Shown piece by piece: positions 25,431 to 35,800 of a stretch of 64,000 bases of DNA. Origin of the DNA: Taeniopygia guttata (Eukaryota > Chordata > Aves > Passeriformes > Estrildidae); assembly GCF_048771995.1 (NCBI RefSeq), contig NC_133063.1, positions 9,340,001-9,404,000 on the forward strand, read 5' to 3'. The position numbers were made by a program, and so were the translations under genes. Every line of letters starts with the position of its first letter. Within the stretch, counting starts at the first letter, position 1. The notes beneath the pieces were generated by a model. It ran no database searches, was not told the DNA's origin, and saw only the letters and a list, made by a program, of their open reading frames with translations.

Positions 25431-25984
25431 TTAAGATCTGTCTGATGTCTCTATGTAGAAATACAGATGAACAAATATGATTCTCCTTATGATTTAAGTG
25501 AAAACAAGAACAAAGAAACAAGTTTGCCTGTTGCCTCTCTACACCAGTAAGTGATAACTATTTATTGTTCCTTGTAATATAAAACCAGAAGAAACTGTCA
25601 TCTCAACCCTAAAGGCCATTTAAGCCTGAGGCAGGAAGCAGCCTGGGGAGCAGCAACAAAATATTTTTAGATAGCGAGTTTCAGCAGCTGGGGTGTTGAA
25701 TATACCACCAGTATGCCACCAGCTTCATCAGTGTTAAAAGTATTCACTTCAGCTCCTCTCAAGCAGTAAGAAACTCCTCTCCATGGATGACTAGGAATAA
25801 GAGGAATTGTGACCAAAGAAGAAGATACGTATGCAACATGTTCATGCAGTGGTGGGAATAAAAAGCCAAAGTTTACCTGGAGATGAATTTGATCAAGAAT
25901 GTGGGGGACAACAAGATGGGATTATGTATGTATATAAATGAAAGAAAGATAATGTGGGTTTGTCACTAGATGGAGCAGACATCA

Positions 25985-27470
25985 TCTTACACAAAGAAAA
26001 TGCCAGGGCACACAAACCCTGTCTTGCCTCAGCCTTTACTGGTAAAACCATCATTCAGGAATCCTAGATTGCTGAGACCAGAGAGAAAATTTGAGCAGGG
26101 AAGACTTTAGGGAACAGACATATTGGACATGCAGTAGTCTGTGAGACCTGACAGCTTGCACCCACAAATGCTGAGGGAAGCTGGAGATATTGCAAGACCA
26201 CTCTTTGTTGTCTCTGGAGGGCAGATGGGACAGTTTCTGAGGATTAGCAGAGAAAAAATGTCAATCCTATCTTCAAGAAGGGAGAGAAGAATCAGTCAGA
26301 GAAGCCCAGGCCAGACCAGTTCTCCTCATCCCCTGGAAGGTGATGGAAACCATCTCTAGACACACAAAGGATGAAAAGGTGATCAGGAGTAGTCAGCACT
26401 AACTTACAAAGTGAAAGTCATGTTTAACTAATTTGATAGGCTTCTCCAACAAGTTGAATAGCTTGGTGGATGAGGGTAGCACAATAAATATTGTTTATCT
26501 TCTCTTAGGCTGGCTTTTGACACAGTCTCTCTCAATATTCTAAAAGAAAAACTAGGAAAAAAAAAAAAAACAGGTTAAATAAGTGGGTACTGTAGAAGAT
26601 TAAACTCTGGTCAAAGAGCTGGCCCACAGGGTTTTGGACAAAGTCTATCTGGATGCTGACCACCAGTCATGTATCCCCTGGGGGCTGTAAAATTGCTGGG
26701 TCAATACTGTTCATTAATGCTGTAGACAATTAGGTAGACTGCACCTGCATGAAGTATGCGGAACAGACAAAAGTATGAGAAGCAGCTAATACAGCAAATG
26801 GTTTTGCTGCCATACACAAGGACATAGAGAGACCAGAGAAACAGGAGGGCAAAACCCTCATGAAGCCCAACAGAGGAAAACGTGAGGTTCTGCATCAGAC
26901 ATAGAATAACCCTGGGCACCTGAGCTTGTGGAAGGAGGTGATTCTCCCACTCCTACTTAGCACTGGTGGTGCCACACCTGGAGTACTATATCCTCCACTT
27001 GGCTACACAGTACAAGACAGATGGACATACTGGAAAGAGTCAAAAAAAGGTCCATTAAGGTAATTTAGGAACTGGGTCATGTGTCATGTGAGGGAAGTCT
27101 GAACAAGCTGGGACTGTTCAGCCTGGAGAAGAGAAGGTTTGAGGATCTTATCAATGTGAATAAATACCTCAAGACAGGACTAGAGATGACAGAGCAAAGC
27201 TCTATTCAGTGATGCTGATAGGACAAAAGACAATGGACACCATTTAAAATATATTACATTCTACTACACATAAGAGCATATTTTTCAGCTGTGAGGTGGC
27301 TCAACCACAGGGACAGGTTGTCCAGAAAAGTTTGGAATCTCAGGCCCTGAAGCTCTTCAAAATCTCACTGGACACAGTCCTGGAAAACCTGCTTCAACTG
27401 ACATTGCTTAGGCAGAGGTGTTGGAGTGGAAGTGATGTGCAAAAGTTCCTTGAAAAGGTATAGACTAGGG
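25985..27470 (+). mobile_element. CR1 LINE (RT to 3' UTR), plus orientation, decayed
   Basis: In sense it contains 'cttgcctcagcctttactgg' (start of the RT domain), 'tgcacccacaaatgctgagg', 'tttgacacagtctctctcaa', 'gtgccacacctggagtacta', 'ctgttcagcctggagaagag' and 'cacagggacaggttgtccag'. These are the blocks of the CR1 RT core and 3' UTR in the correct order. Open frames are short and broken, with an internal A run at about 26,556. The element is roughly 1.5 kb and long dead. The 3' terminus past 27.43 kb is degraded. Confidence 0.88.
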
Positions 27471-28213
27471 AAACCTCACAGAATCAGCCATCTTAGACTG
27501 TAATTTTGTAGAAGGGAGTTCTCCTGCTTGGACATAACAATTTTCCCAAAGTGAAAAGGAAGAGGGATAAAATCTACTGATGAGCAGATGATTTGTGGTT
27601 AAATACTTGCCTGCTAATGCAAGTATAGTGTACCTCCTGTCTTTCTCAAGGTTTGCCAAAATATTCTGGGCAGCTCTGTGGTACATTGCTACAAATTGCC
27701 ACCATTTCAATCTTTTGCTTCTTGCTGGGATTATAAACTGTGTACAGGCAGTTTAGGGTAGTCACTTCCTTTGCACACACCCATTTGCTAGATCTGACCT
27801 TTTATCTTCCAGAAATGTTTTGTTCTTATATAGCCTACAGCAGGCACTTGATTCCACAGTTCCCAGGTGACCAAAGAAATTTGTTGTTCACATTTCTTCT
27901 TCAATAGCTGAGAGAGGTGACAAGGAGCTGAAGGAGTTTGTCTGCTGAGCTTGTGAGTGAGATGCTACTGCATCCTGCATTTAATGTATCTGCAACTGTA
28001 CCAAGGGCAGGAAGGAAGGCAGATGAAGGTGGAATTCACCTGGGAAGTATTTTCCGAATTTATTTAATGGCCACCGGGTGTCACTGCTACTGTGCCAGAG
28101 ATGATTGCCTGCGCAGTAACCATAATCGGTAATTCTAGTTTTGAAATTCAGCTGTGCTCATGTTGTCTCTGCTAAAGAGAACAAGAAACAGGCAATTCAG
28201 GGACTTCTGCACC
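27471..28213. other. Unassigned noncoding DNA
   Basis: Flanking DNA between the CR1 field and the retroviral element. No motif-bearing frame and no recognised repeat. Confidence 0.5.
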
Positions 28214-28284
28214 TGCTGCAAGCAGATACTGCAGCATATCAGCATGCAAAACACAGTCCCCACACAATGATAAGGACAGAACCA

Positions 28285-28290
28285 TTTATT
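28285..28290 (-). terminator. 3' LTR polyadenylation signal AATAAA
   Basis: AATAAA on the minus strand, about 15-20 bases downstream of the TATA box. The corresponding signal in the 5' LTR lies at 32557-32562. Confidence 0.7.
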
Positions 28291-28304
28291 AGAAAAACAT
28301 TCAC

Positions 28305-28312
28305 TTTTTATA
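28305..28312 (-). promoter_or_regulatory. 3' LTR TATA box
   Basis: Minus-strand TATAAAAA inside the LTR block that is perfectly conserved between the two LTRs. The same site in the 5' LTR is at 32576-32583. Confidence 0.7.
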
Positions 28313-28599
28313 ATATTTTTACCATCAGATTAAAATAACATGCCTTTAGACAGCAAATAGAATAAATTATTCAAGCATCAGACCATTCTTTTTAAAACAA
28401 GCATTTTGTTATAGCTTATTGCAAACTATTGTGGTTCTGTTATATTTTAGAAAGTTTGTTGCATCTTTTCTCTGCCTCAGTGGAATACACTTCTTTTATT
28501 TAACCAAGCAGTCTTTGCTCTTCTTTTACTAAGCCTCCTTTGTTTTCTTGCCCAAAGTATTCCTTTTTTTATTTATTAATCGTTGCAAAGCCATTACTC

Positions 28600-29829
28600 T
28601 GTGTGTATGCATTAGCATTACTCACTTTTGTTGTTGAATACAAGAAAAGATACATGGCAAACACAGCACAATCATCAAAAAAGCTACAGGTCTCATTATT
28701 GCTATGGCAACTACACATTTAACCTAAGGTCCAAAATTGAAACGGAATTCCCAGCCAAGAAAACAAGTTAAAAGGATCCCATCCCTGGCTTTTCTGCAGT
28801 TCTCCAGAGAGTTCCATCAATTTCTGGGAATTCCATCTATTCTGTGAATAGATTCAGAATGGTCACTCAGGTTCACACAGCACATTCCCTCAAAGTCTTC
28901 ACATCTGTGTCCATGAGCTAGCAATAATAAGTATTGCTGGTCTGTTTTCCAGTGTTTCATGATGTGCAGAATCAACATCTGTTAACAATCCTGTTAAAGC
29001 ATTACTAGTAGCGTTACTCTCCTTTGCAAGGCAACGACCTAATTTATTAATTGTGTTCAAGGCATGCCACAAGTATCAACAGAGGCAACTAAACAACTAA
29101 AAAATCTTTTTGTAGGTTACCAGAGTTTGGCCTCAGAGTACAGTCAGGGCTAAATGACAGCGTCACATTTATTTCACCTATGTCATAGTGTCAAATTAAT
29201 TAGAGTTTCAAGACTGGGATGAATCATGATTAAATGACCAAAAGCACATGGGCTTTCCACTGCTTTTCCTGGAACGCCTTTCCATGCCCTGTCATCATGT
29301 AATAGAAATATGTTTTCAGGCAGACTTATTGCATTGATTTTTTTGGTAACATGTGAGGGAGCAGTAAGACTACACCAGGCAGAGGCATTATGCTAAATGC
29401 CAGTGCCAATTATATCAACTCCTGTGTTGTCTGTGTTCGGACTGTTAGTGTAATTGAGATAAAAACATACAGGAGCTTTTATAGAGCCTAGAGCATCTAG
29501 CGCTTGAGGCTGCAGTGAGAGAGCAGGGAAGTTACTTTTCTCATGCCTCTATCAGTATTGCCCAGGTACCATCCCACAGACTGGCCAGCATTGGACTGCC
29601 CTGATCCCAAACACCACGATGATCTGTGCTTACCTGCAGTACAATCACGTGGAACTGTACAATTTGTTCTGTTTGTCCTCCAACAAAGGAATGCCAGCCA
29701 CACATGATTGAAATGGATCACTAGGACTGTCATGAATATACAAAGGGTGGATTGGTTAATTGCTTTGGCTAATGGGAGCCAAACATTGGTCTTTGGTTGT
29801 GGGACCCATGCCCCATTCAACATCCTCAA
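28600..29829 (-). pseudogene. Retroviral env remnant (SU start to TM tail)
   Basis: The minus-strand frame 29829-29497 begins with a segment containing 'NVWLPLAKAINQSTLCI', a layout seen near the start of surface subunits in avian retroviral env. Near the other end, codons at 28877-28903 spell CEDFEGMCC, the CX6CC motif of the transmembrane subunit. They are preceded by LAHGHR and followed by [11 protein letters not shown] hydrophobic, cysteine-rich segment typical of a membrane anchor and its tail lies at about 28620-28735 ('MRPVAFLMIVLCLPCIFSC'). The frame is broken repeatedly between these landmarks and much of SU appears lost, so it is non-coding. CX6CC places this env with alpha/gamma-type envelopes, in which SU and TM are joined by a disulphide. 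That differs from classical betaretroviral env. Confidence 0.85.
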
Positions 29830-30001
29830 AACTCCACTGAGGATGACGAAAAAGGCTTCGTATGTTTTGACTTAACCCATAGTAGCTGATTACCAGACTA
29901 AAATTGTGATGCCTTCAAGTCTTCATCCCTTCTACAATAGGTTTGATGTTCTTTGCAGGTAGCCAATGAGCTCCTGTGGATAGAGAAACACAACCAAAAC
30001 C

Positions 30002-30690
30002 TCACCCCCTTGTTAGCAAAAGCACAGGGCCTAGCCACTGTCTGCTCTGCAAGTCTTCAGCATCATGGGAACACCTTTTTTCACTTGCTGTTTTATTATC
30101 AAATCTGGAAATATTTAAGAAATTTAAAACAAATGTTGCTTTGTCCAATTGTTCCTGAGATGTTAGGCTAAGGGAATCCCCCCTTTTGTCTTTAAGAAGC
30201 ATGTTCTTTAAAATGTCATGTGTTCGTTCCACAACAGCTTGACCTGTTGAGGAATGAGGTACACCAGGTAAGTGATGTTACCCCAACAATGAAGAAAGGT
30301 TTTCATTGATTGTGAAACATATGCTGCACCATTATCAGATTTCACTACTTTAAAGACTTTCAAAGTAGCAACAGTTCACAACATGTGCTAATGGCATCTC
30401 TTCCCTTTTTCTCCTTAAGAGTGGAGGCAACAAAAATTTGGAATATGTGTCAACAGATACATGCACATATTTTAAGGTGCTAAAAGAGGAAATGTGTGTA
30501 ACATCCATCTGTCAAATTTCATTGGCACTTAATTTTTTTTATTTGTACTTATTGTAGTAGGTAAAGGTGTTAAGCCAAGGGCAAGAATGAACAATTTGTT
30601 TAGCTTAAAAGAAAAGTAAGATTAAATTGTTTACTTAAAGTTTTTGCATTCTGGTGATAAAAGTAATGTGACAACTTTGTTTGTGTAATT
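30002..30690 (-). pseudogene. Retroviral integrase remnant (end of pol)
   Basis: Read on the minus strand, an N-terminal zinc-binding segment (HYFYHQNAKTLSKQF; H-x3-H kept, second Cys of the Cys pair replaced) lies at about 30,560-30,680. The catalytic core follows. The first Asp is in QMDVTH (codon 30503-30505), preceded by a stop where Trp is expected. The second Asp is in KSDNGAAY (30334-30336), and Glu is in VVERTH (30227-30229). All three DDE residues survive. The last Asp-Glu distance is 107 bases, one short of 36 codons, so a single 1-base deletion breaks the frame of a normal D-35-E spacing. The frame 30232-30002 continues into the C-terminal half. No protease, RT or RNase H sequence lies upstream. 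Integrase inserts viral DNA into the host genome; this copy cannot be expressed. Confidence 0.9.
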
Positions 30691-30715
30691 TGATTCAGAA
30701 TTGTTGCCATCATTG

Positions 30716-32139
30716 TCAGAGCATCAGCAGGCACAGGTTTTTATTCCTTTGCTTTTTCTTTGGACACTGCTTTCTCACATGACATTCCTCTCCACAGTCA
30801 AAGAATTTAATTGCTGCCCAAGCCACTTGTAGCTGTTGAGTCAAAGCAGTTGCCAACAGATCTGCTCTGTTTCTGTACCAATATGTGCACAGGTCTTGAT
30901 AAAGTTAGTTATAGTAAATATCCGGTTTGTTTCTGATTGGATCAATTGCCTTTTGACAGTCAGTATTAGCATTTTCATAGGCTAAGGATTTCAATAAAGT
31001 TTCTGCTGTAGCTTGTAATTCAACTTGCCTGTTCACAGCTGTCTGCAAACAAACAATAAAAGTGATGTAATGCTCTCAGAGTCCTTGCCTTATGGTGAAA
31101 AGGCCAAGCTCAGTCTTATTAACATCTGGCACTCTTCTCAGAGCTTTCAAAACGAGCTCCCTCACTTGGTTAAATGTTTCTGGGGGCATTCTTATTTGAT
31201 CCCTTATAGATGCCTGAGCTCCCATCCCTGCCAGGTGATCTCTTGTTATTTCAGCATTATGAGTGTTCATATTTGTCAGTGCCTGTTCTTAATATACGTC
31301 CTGGTATTCAGACCAGTCAATTGAATACTGTCCTGGTGTCATAAGCAATTTAAATAAAGCTTTCCAATTAGCAGGTATCATTATACAGCTTTCTGCAATA
31401 GATTCTGCAAGTCCCATCATATAGGAAGATTGGAGACCTTTTTCACTTATAGACTTCTTTAACTCCTGAGCCATATCATAAGAAATTTCATTACAAGGAT
31501 GCTTGTTGTGATAAATTGAGCAGTTCAACATCCCCTTGATCGATCACTTGTTTTTCACAAGTATCTAAAAGGTGGTTCAGAGAACAGCAAAGCTTCATTA
31601 TCAGTCCCACAGGGCAGAGGTTTAATTGCTGTTTTAGCAGCTTTGTGTCACTAGATGGTGGTGCAGCCATAGCTTTCATTGCCTGTGGTTTTACAGTAGC
31701 TTCAAATTATAATCTTTCATTTATGGAATCACCCTCTGGTTCCTCCTCATTAATTCCCTCCTTCATTTGCAAAACTACTGGATCATGACACAAAAGTGGT
31801 GGTGTTGATTCAGAAGAAGTACCTGCTGACAGATGTACTGTGGGCCGATCAATTTCATCCAAATCATGAAAATATTGTAGTGCAAAATAAACAATTTGCC
31901 ATGTAATAAATTTATCAGGATTAACCTCATGGTTCTCTGATTGATGAGTCTTTAAAGAATCGCCCACTTGCTTCCAGTTTTCAAGGTTATACAACTCCTT
32001 TACTTCATACCACAGACAGCCTTCACCACATAAAAAATTGCATAAGCTTTCTTTCTTGAATTCTATACGCTTGCTCCCTTGTGATACATAATAAACAGTT
32101 TTTATGAATGCTTTCTAATTTACTTATGTTATTCCCCAT
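30716..32139 (-). pseudogene. Retroviral gag remnant (matrix, capsid, nucleocapsid)
   Basis: The start codon at 32139 opens MGNNISKLES, with Gly2 and Ser6 fitting an N-myristoylation signal for matrix targeting to membrane. The frame shifts at a run of six T at about 32,030 and resumes in the matrix segment 31994-31707. Capsid follows in two pieces (31531-31289 with 'LKKSISEKGLQSSYMMGL' and 'TPGQYSIDWSEYQ'; 31270-31076), then the major homology region across about 31090-31035 (IRQG, then E-Y-F spacing after a stop). Nucleocapsid contains one CCHC-type zinc knuckle at 30764-30805, FFDCGEECHVRKQC, where the first Cys is Phe. Three of four zinc ligands remain. The last frame ends at 30716-30718. 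Several stops and shifts make it a pseudogene. Capsid features are betaretrovirus-like. Confidence 0.9.
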
Positions 32140-32164
32140 CCTATATATATAAATATCTATAAAT

Positions 32165-32250
<86 letters not shown>

Positions 32251-32267
32251 AAGATAAATAGATAGAT
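32165..32267 (+). repeat. (GATA)n microsatellite within the retroviral leader
   Basis: About 100 bases of GATA/TAGA tetranucleotide, pure to about 32,216 and then interrupted. It lies between the gag start (32139) and the primer-binding site (32477), in the former packaging and leader region. It probably expanded after insertion. Confidence 0.97.
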
Positions 32268-32476
32268 CAGAGTTTTGTTTGTTTGCTTGCTTGCTTATTT
32301 GGGTTTTTTGTTTATTTTTCCCCAACTGCTCTCAAGGCTGACCTGCAATCATTCCTTAGCCCACAACAAGAAGGACATCCTCAACAATTCTTGAAATTCA
32401 CCCTTCAGTTTGGTTGGGAATACACTGGTTCAGTTGGGAATACATCACAGGTCCAGAATAGTCCTAGAGAATTCAG

Positions 32477-32491
32477 GTCCCTGTTAAGCCA
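32477..32491 (-). other. Retroviral primer-binding site, tRNA-Lys type, decayed
   Basis: The plus strand reads gtccctgttaagcca immediately below the 5' LTR. On the minus strand this is TGG, then a shortened middle, then AACAGGGAC. It agrees with a primer site for lysine tRNA except for a short deletion and substitution in the middle. Position and sequence fix the orientation of the element and the LTR boundary. Confidence 0.82.
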
Positions 32492-32492
32492 G

Positions 32493-32816
32493 TGCCATTT
32501 TGCAGCAGATTACAGCACAAAGCACAGTTCTCAGACAGTGATAAGGCCAGAAATATTTATTGTAAAGCATACACTTTTTATAATATTTTTACCATCAGAT
32601 TAAAATAACATGCCTCTAGGCAGCCAATAGAACAAATTATTCAAGCATCAGACAATTTCTTTCAGAAGTTTTTTGTTGTAGTTTATTGCAAATTACTGAG
32701 TTTCTACCTGTTACAATATAGAAACTTTGTGACATCTCTTCCCCGGCTTCTTTTCTTTAACCAAGCAGTCTTTTTTCTTCTTTTACTGACACTGTCAATC
32801 CACCATTCCTTGCCCA
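32493..32816 (-). repeat. 5' LTR of the endogenous retrovirus
   Basis: Partner of 28,214-28,554. It spans from just above the primer-binding site to CTTGCCCA at 32,809-32,816. The TATA box (complement 32576-32583) and AATAAA (complement 32557-32562) are present on the minus strand. It is 324 bases against 341 for the other copy, with many substitutions and small indels outside the shared 44-base block. Confidence 0.9.
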
Positions 32817-32822
32817 TGACCT

Positions 32823-35800
32823 ACCATCGTCTTCCAATACATCCTTCTTTAACTGTAAAACATCCCCTCCTTATGTCAAGTATGATAACAAGGGCTGCCA
32901 GAACCCTTCCATATTCTTGAGAATTAATGGGTTGAAACATTCTAGAGATGCCTGTCACTCAAAGAACAACACTCTGACAAATTAAGCATAATGGTATGCA
33001 GTGCAGCATCCTTGCAATCATAATTTTTATTTGTACCAAGCAGATCTCAAAATGGCACTCAGTTAGTGCGAGATGGTAGAATTAGCCTCTGTGGTGAATG
33101 GCCACAAGCCTGAACACAAGCTGGTTTTGGATTCTGTTATATGAGAAGCTAAAGGTGACTGACACTGGTACATAGAGTGGATCCTCTTTTTCTGACAACG
33201 GTTTAGTTCCACAGCTGTAAAACTTATTTTGTAGACCAAAAACCATGGGAGATCAGAGGTGACTACTATACTAAATAACCAAGCATAAGGAGGCAGAAGA
33301 ACCCAAAATATAAGACTGACATTCCTGATGGAACAACACAGAGGACCAAATTGTCACCTAATAGGAGCCGGTCTAGATTCAATTTCCCGAGTTTGGATCA
33401 GCTCAGCCTCTCACTCCAGAGCTTTATTTACCTACAGCCTCTGTCAGTATATGTTTGTCTTGTATAACTGAAGTACCTTGCCAACACCTAGAGCTTTGAC
33501 AAGTACTTCCATTAGAAATAGAAGGGATGTTGGGGGGAAGGTAACTCAATTTCCAAAGGAGACACAAAGAATACATGGAATAAGAAATGGGAGTGTTAAC
33601 CAAAATCACTCACATCAGCCAGGCCCTAAACCATATCTCTCTGCTCCTTCTTGCTTCACTGCCCCCCAAGGCAGGACTCCATGCACAGCCCTGCCTTTCC
33701 CAGAAACTGCCTGGGCTGTGGGTGAGAATGTGTTTCTGTCTAAGGTGGGTGACACTTTTGTTCCAGTTTTCTGACTCCATCAGGGAGTGTGGCTGTCAGA
33801 AAAGGGTGGTGACCAGAACTGCCTTGAAGCCCAGTCTAGCCATTACGTGGTTTGTTAAAGGCCATGGTCCAAGTAACGTTCAGGGCAGATCTTCAGGATG
33901 ATGGGAGGATGAAGGTGTCCTGCCCAGACTTGCTTTTTCATACACCTCTTCTACAACAGCAGGAAACCCAGGGAAGGGGGTGGCTCTGAACTGGCCTGAG
34001 CTGTCTGATTTCTGTACCCACTTTGTCTTGGCATTTCCCCGGAGCTGGTGAAAGCTGCACCTGCCTGCTTCTCTTGGCTGCAGAAATGAAGATTACTTGC
34101 TTGCTCCTGGTTGCAAGCCAAATGAGACATCCCCAGACTCAGTGTGTCAAGGGAGGATTCTAACACAGGAACTGAGTGAGTCTTACTTTTCCTTCACTGT
34201 CTGAAGTGCCTTACACCTCTCCCAGTGTCCCATAAACTGCTCTGTCACACCCAGGAGTCTCTTCTCTACAATTTAAAAATCCATCTACAGACATTTCCTG
34301 TGGCTCCCCACCCCAGTTCTCTAATCCTGGTGCTGTTTAATGTTCTCAAATAGCTTACATTCTAAGGGAACAGAAACACTTTTCTCCAGCACAGAACTAA
34401 GACGCACACACAGAATCCGCTAAAACAGCAACATTCATCTGTCTGCAACTGGTTTCACAAATAATGTGAATTTTTAAGAAAATCTCAAGTCCAGTTTGGA
34501 GAACAACTCTGCTTTCTCAAAAAAATAAATTTAAAAAAATTAAAAAGGCAAATAAAACAGATAAGATTTGTCACAGCTGGCAGAGAAGAGAAAGTTTCTG
34601 ATCAGAACTCAGTGGTCTGAATGTCCTTTCTGAGCACTCCCTCTCAAGATTTTTTGAAAGGCTAAGGTGGGAGCTGGGCAGGAAGTCAGCTTTCCAAAAC
34701 AAATAGAAAGTTTCAACTTTATCTAAACCAAAAAATATCTTGACTCATAGCAACAAACAGAAAAGGCCATTAGCAAATTTGCAATCAAACTGTCCCATTT
34801 TTCTAAAATTACCCCTCAAAGTACTTTAAGTTCAGTTTATGCACCTTTAAACAACCTTCTTAAAGCAAGGAGCAAAGGAATCTCTGGAAATGCTCCCTCT
34901 TAACTGTAGTTGACAATACAGAAGTTTGCTGACAGCAACTCCCCAGAAGTCTAGCATTTCTCAGATCAAAACCACGGCAAACTGATGAATCCCCTCAACT
35001 TTTAAGGTCTTTGACTCTGAACAAATTCCATCAATCCCCCACCTGTCCCCACGGCATGTGTTTGTTTATGTGCCCATGATGATTATGTGACCCCAAATGA
35101 GCACCACTCCCTCTAAACCACACCCCAACATCAGAAAACTAGAGCAGCACTCATGCCCTAACACAATTTCCTCATGCTTGCTAAACTGAAGTAGCCTTAG
35201 ATCTCCTCTGACCACCACACCCCCTATGCCTTTCACCCAGAGAGAAACATTTTGTGAGCAGTAACCCTCATCTTTGGTGGTACCAGCCGGGTTAAAAAAG
35301 AGTGACACTGGATTCAGAGAGGGGCAGAGTAAGAAATGCCCTTGTTGGAAGCATCACCGTTTTTTACTTTCTCCTTGTGTAGGAACATTCAGATAGCATG
35401 CAGGCTTCCACAGGTCTGCTTCCCTATTTTTCACTCTCCTATTTTCATTAAATTAGGAGGGGTTGATGGTATTGATAATGCCTAGTATTTACACTAGGCT
35501 CTCATAGACCAGTTGAGCCAGTTTAATTACAATGACAGCACAGTGCATGTGATACTGCCGTACTCTCTGCACACACCTCATGGTTTTATCTGTGTTAAGG
35601 CACACACAAATTACTTGAGGCATTTTCTACAATATTGAGTACAATTGCATGCCACCTCTAGCCTTAAAAAAAACCACCCCCAAATTTTAATCACGTTTCT
35701 CAAGCAAATCTGTAATAGCAAACAGAGTTGCCTGCTGAGTAGGAGAAATAAACTACAGGAAGCAAAGAAGGAATAAAGTATCACTGAAAATAAGACAAAG

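Larger units (their letters stand above)
28214..28554 (-). repeat. 3' LTR of the endogenous retrovirus
   Basis: It aligns with 32,493-32,816. The plus strand begins TGCTGCAAGCAG and ends CTTGCCCA, so on the coding strand the LTR begins TGGGCAAG. On the minus strand it has a TATA box (complement at 28305-28312) and AATAAA (complement at 28285-28290). A 44-base block (28302-28345) is identical to 32573-32616. A short A/G-rich minus-strand stretch at about 28561-28575, just outside the LTR, could be the remnant polypurine tract. Confidence 0.9.
28214..32816 (-). mobile_element. Decayed, internally deleted endogenous retrovirus (beta-like), minus strand
   Basis: An element of about 4.6 kb, read on the minus strand from 32,816 to 28,214. 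Its order is 5' LTR, tRNA-Lys-like primer site, leader with a GATA array, gag (matrix, capsid, nucleocapsid), integrase, env (surface start and transmembrane end) and 3' LTR. Protease, reverse transcriptase and RNase H are absent between nucleocapsid and integrase. All genes carry stops or frameshifts, so no product is possible. The gag major homology region and the integrase motifs look betaretrovirus-like, whereas the env transmembrane part has the CX6CC pattern of alpha/gamma-type env. The two LTRs are clearly diverged, which implies an old insertion. No exact target duplication was found (28208-28213 'tgcacc' against 32817-32822 'tgacct'). Confidence 0.93.

Noticed and set aside
28208..32822. 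A target-site duplication of the retroviral element (tgcacc / tgacct)
   Set aside because: The six-base flanks agree only partly, and the lower LTR start is uncertain by a few bases, so I do not claim a duplication.
33587..33901. 104-codon plus-strand frame as an exon
   Set aside because: Two overlapping frames are open in the same stretch. Neither has a recognisable motif or flanking splice sites that fit.
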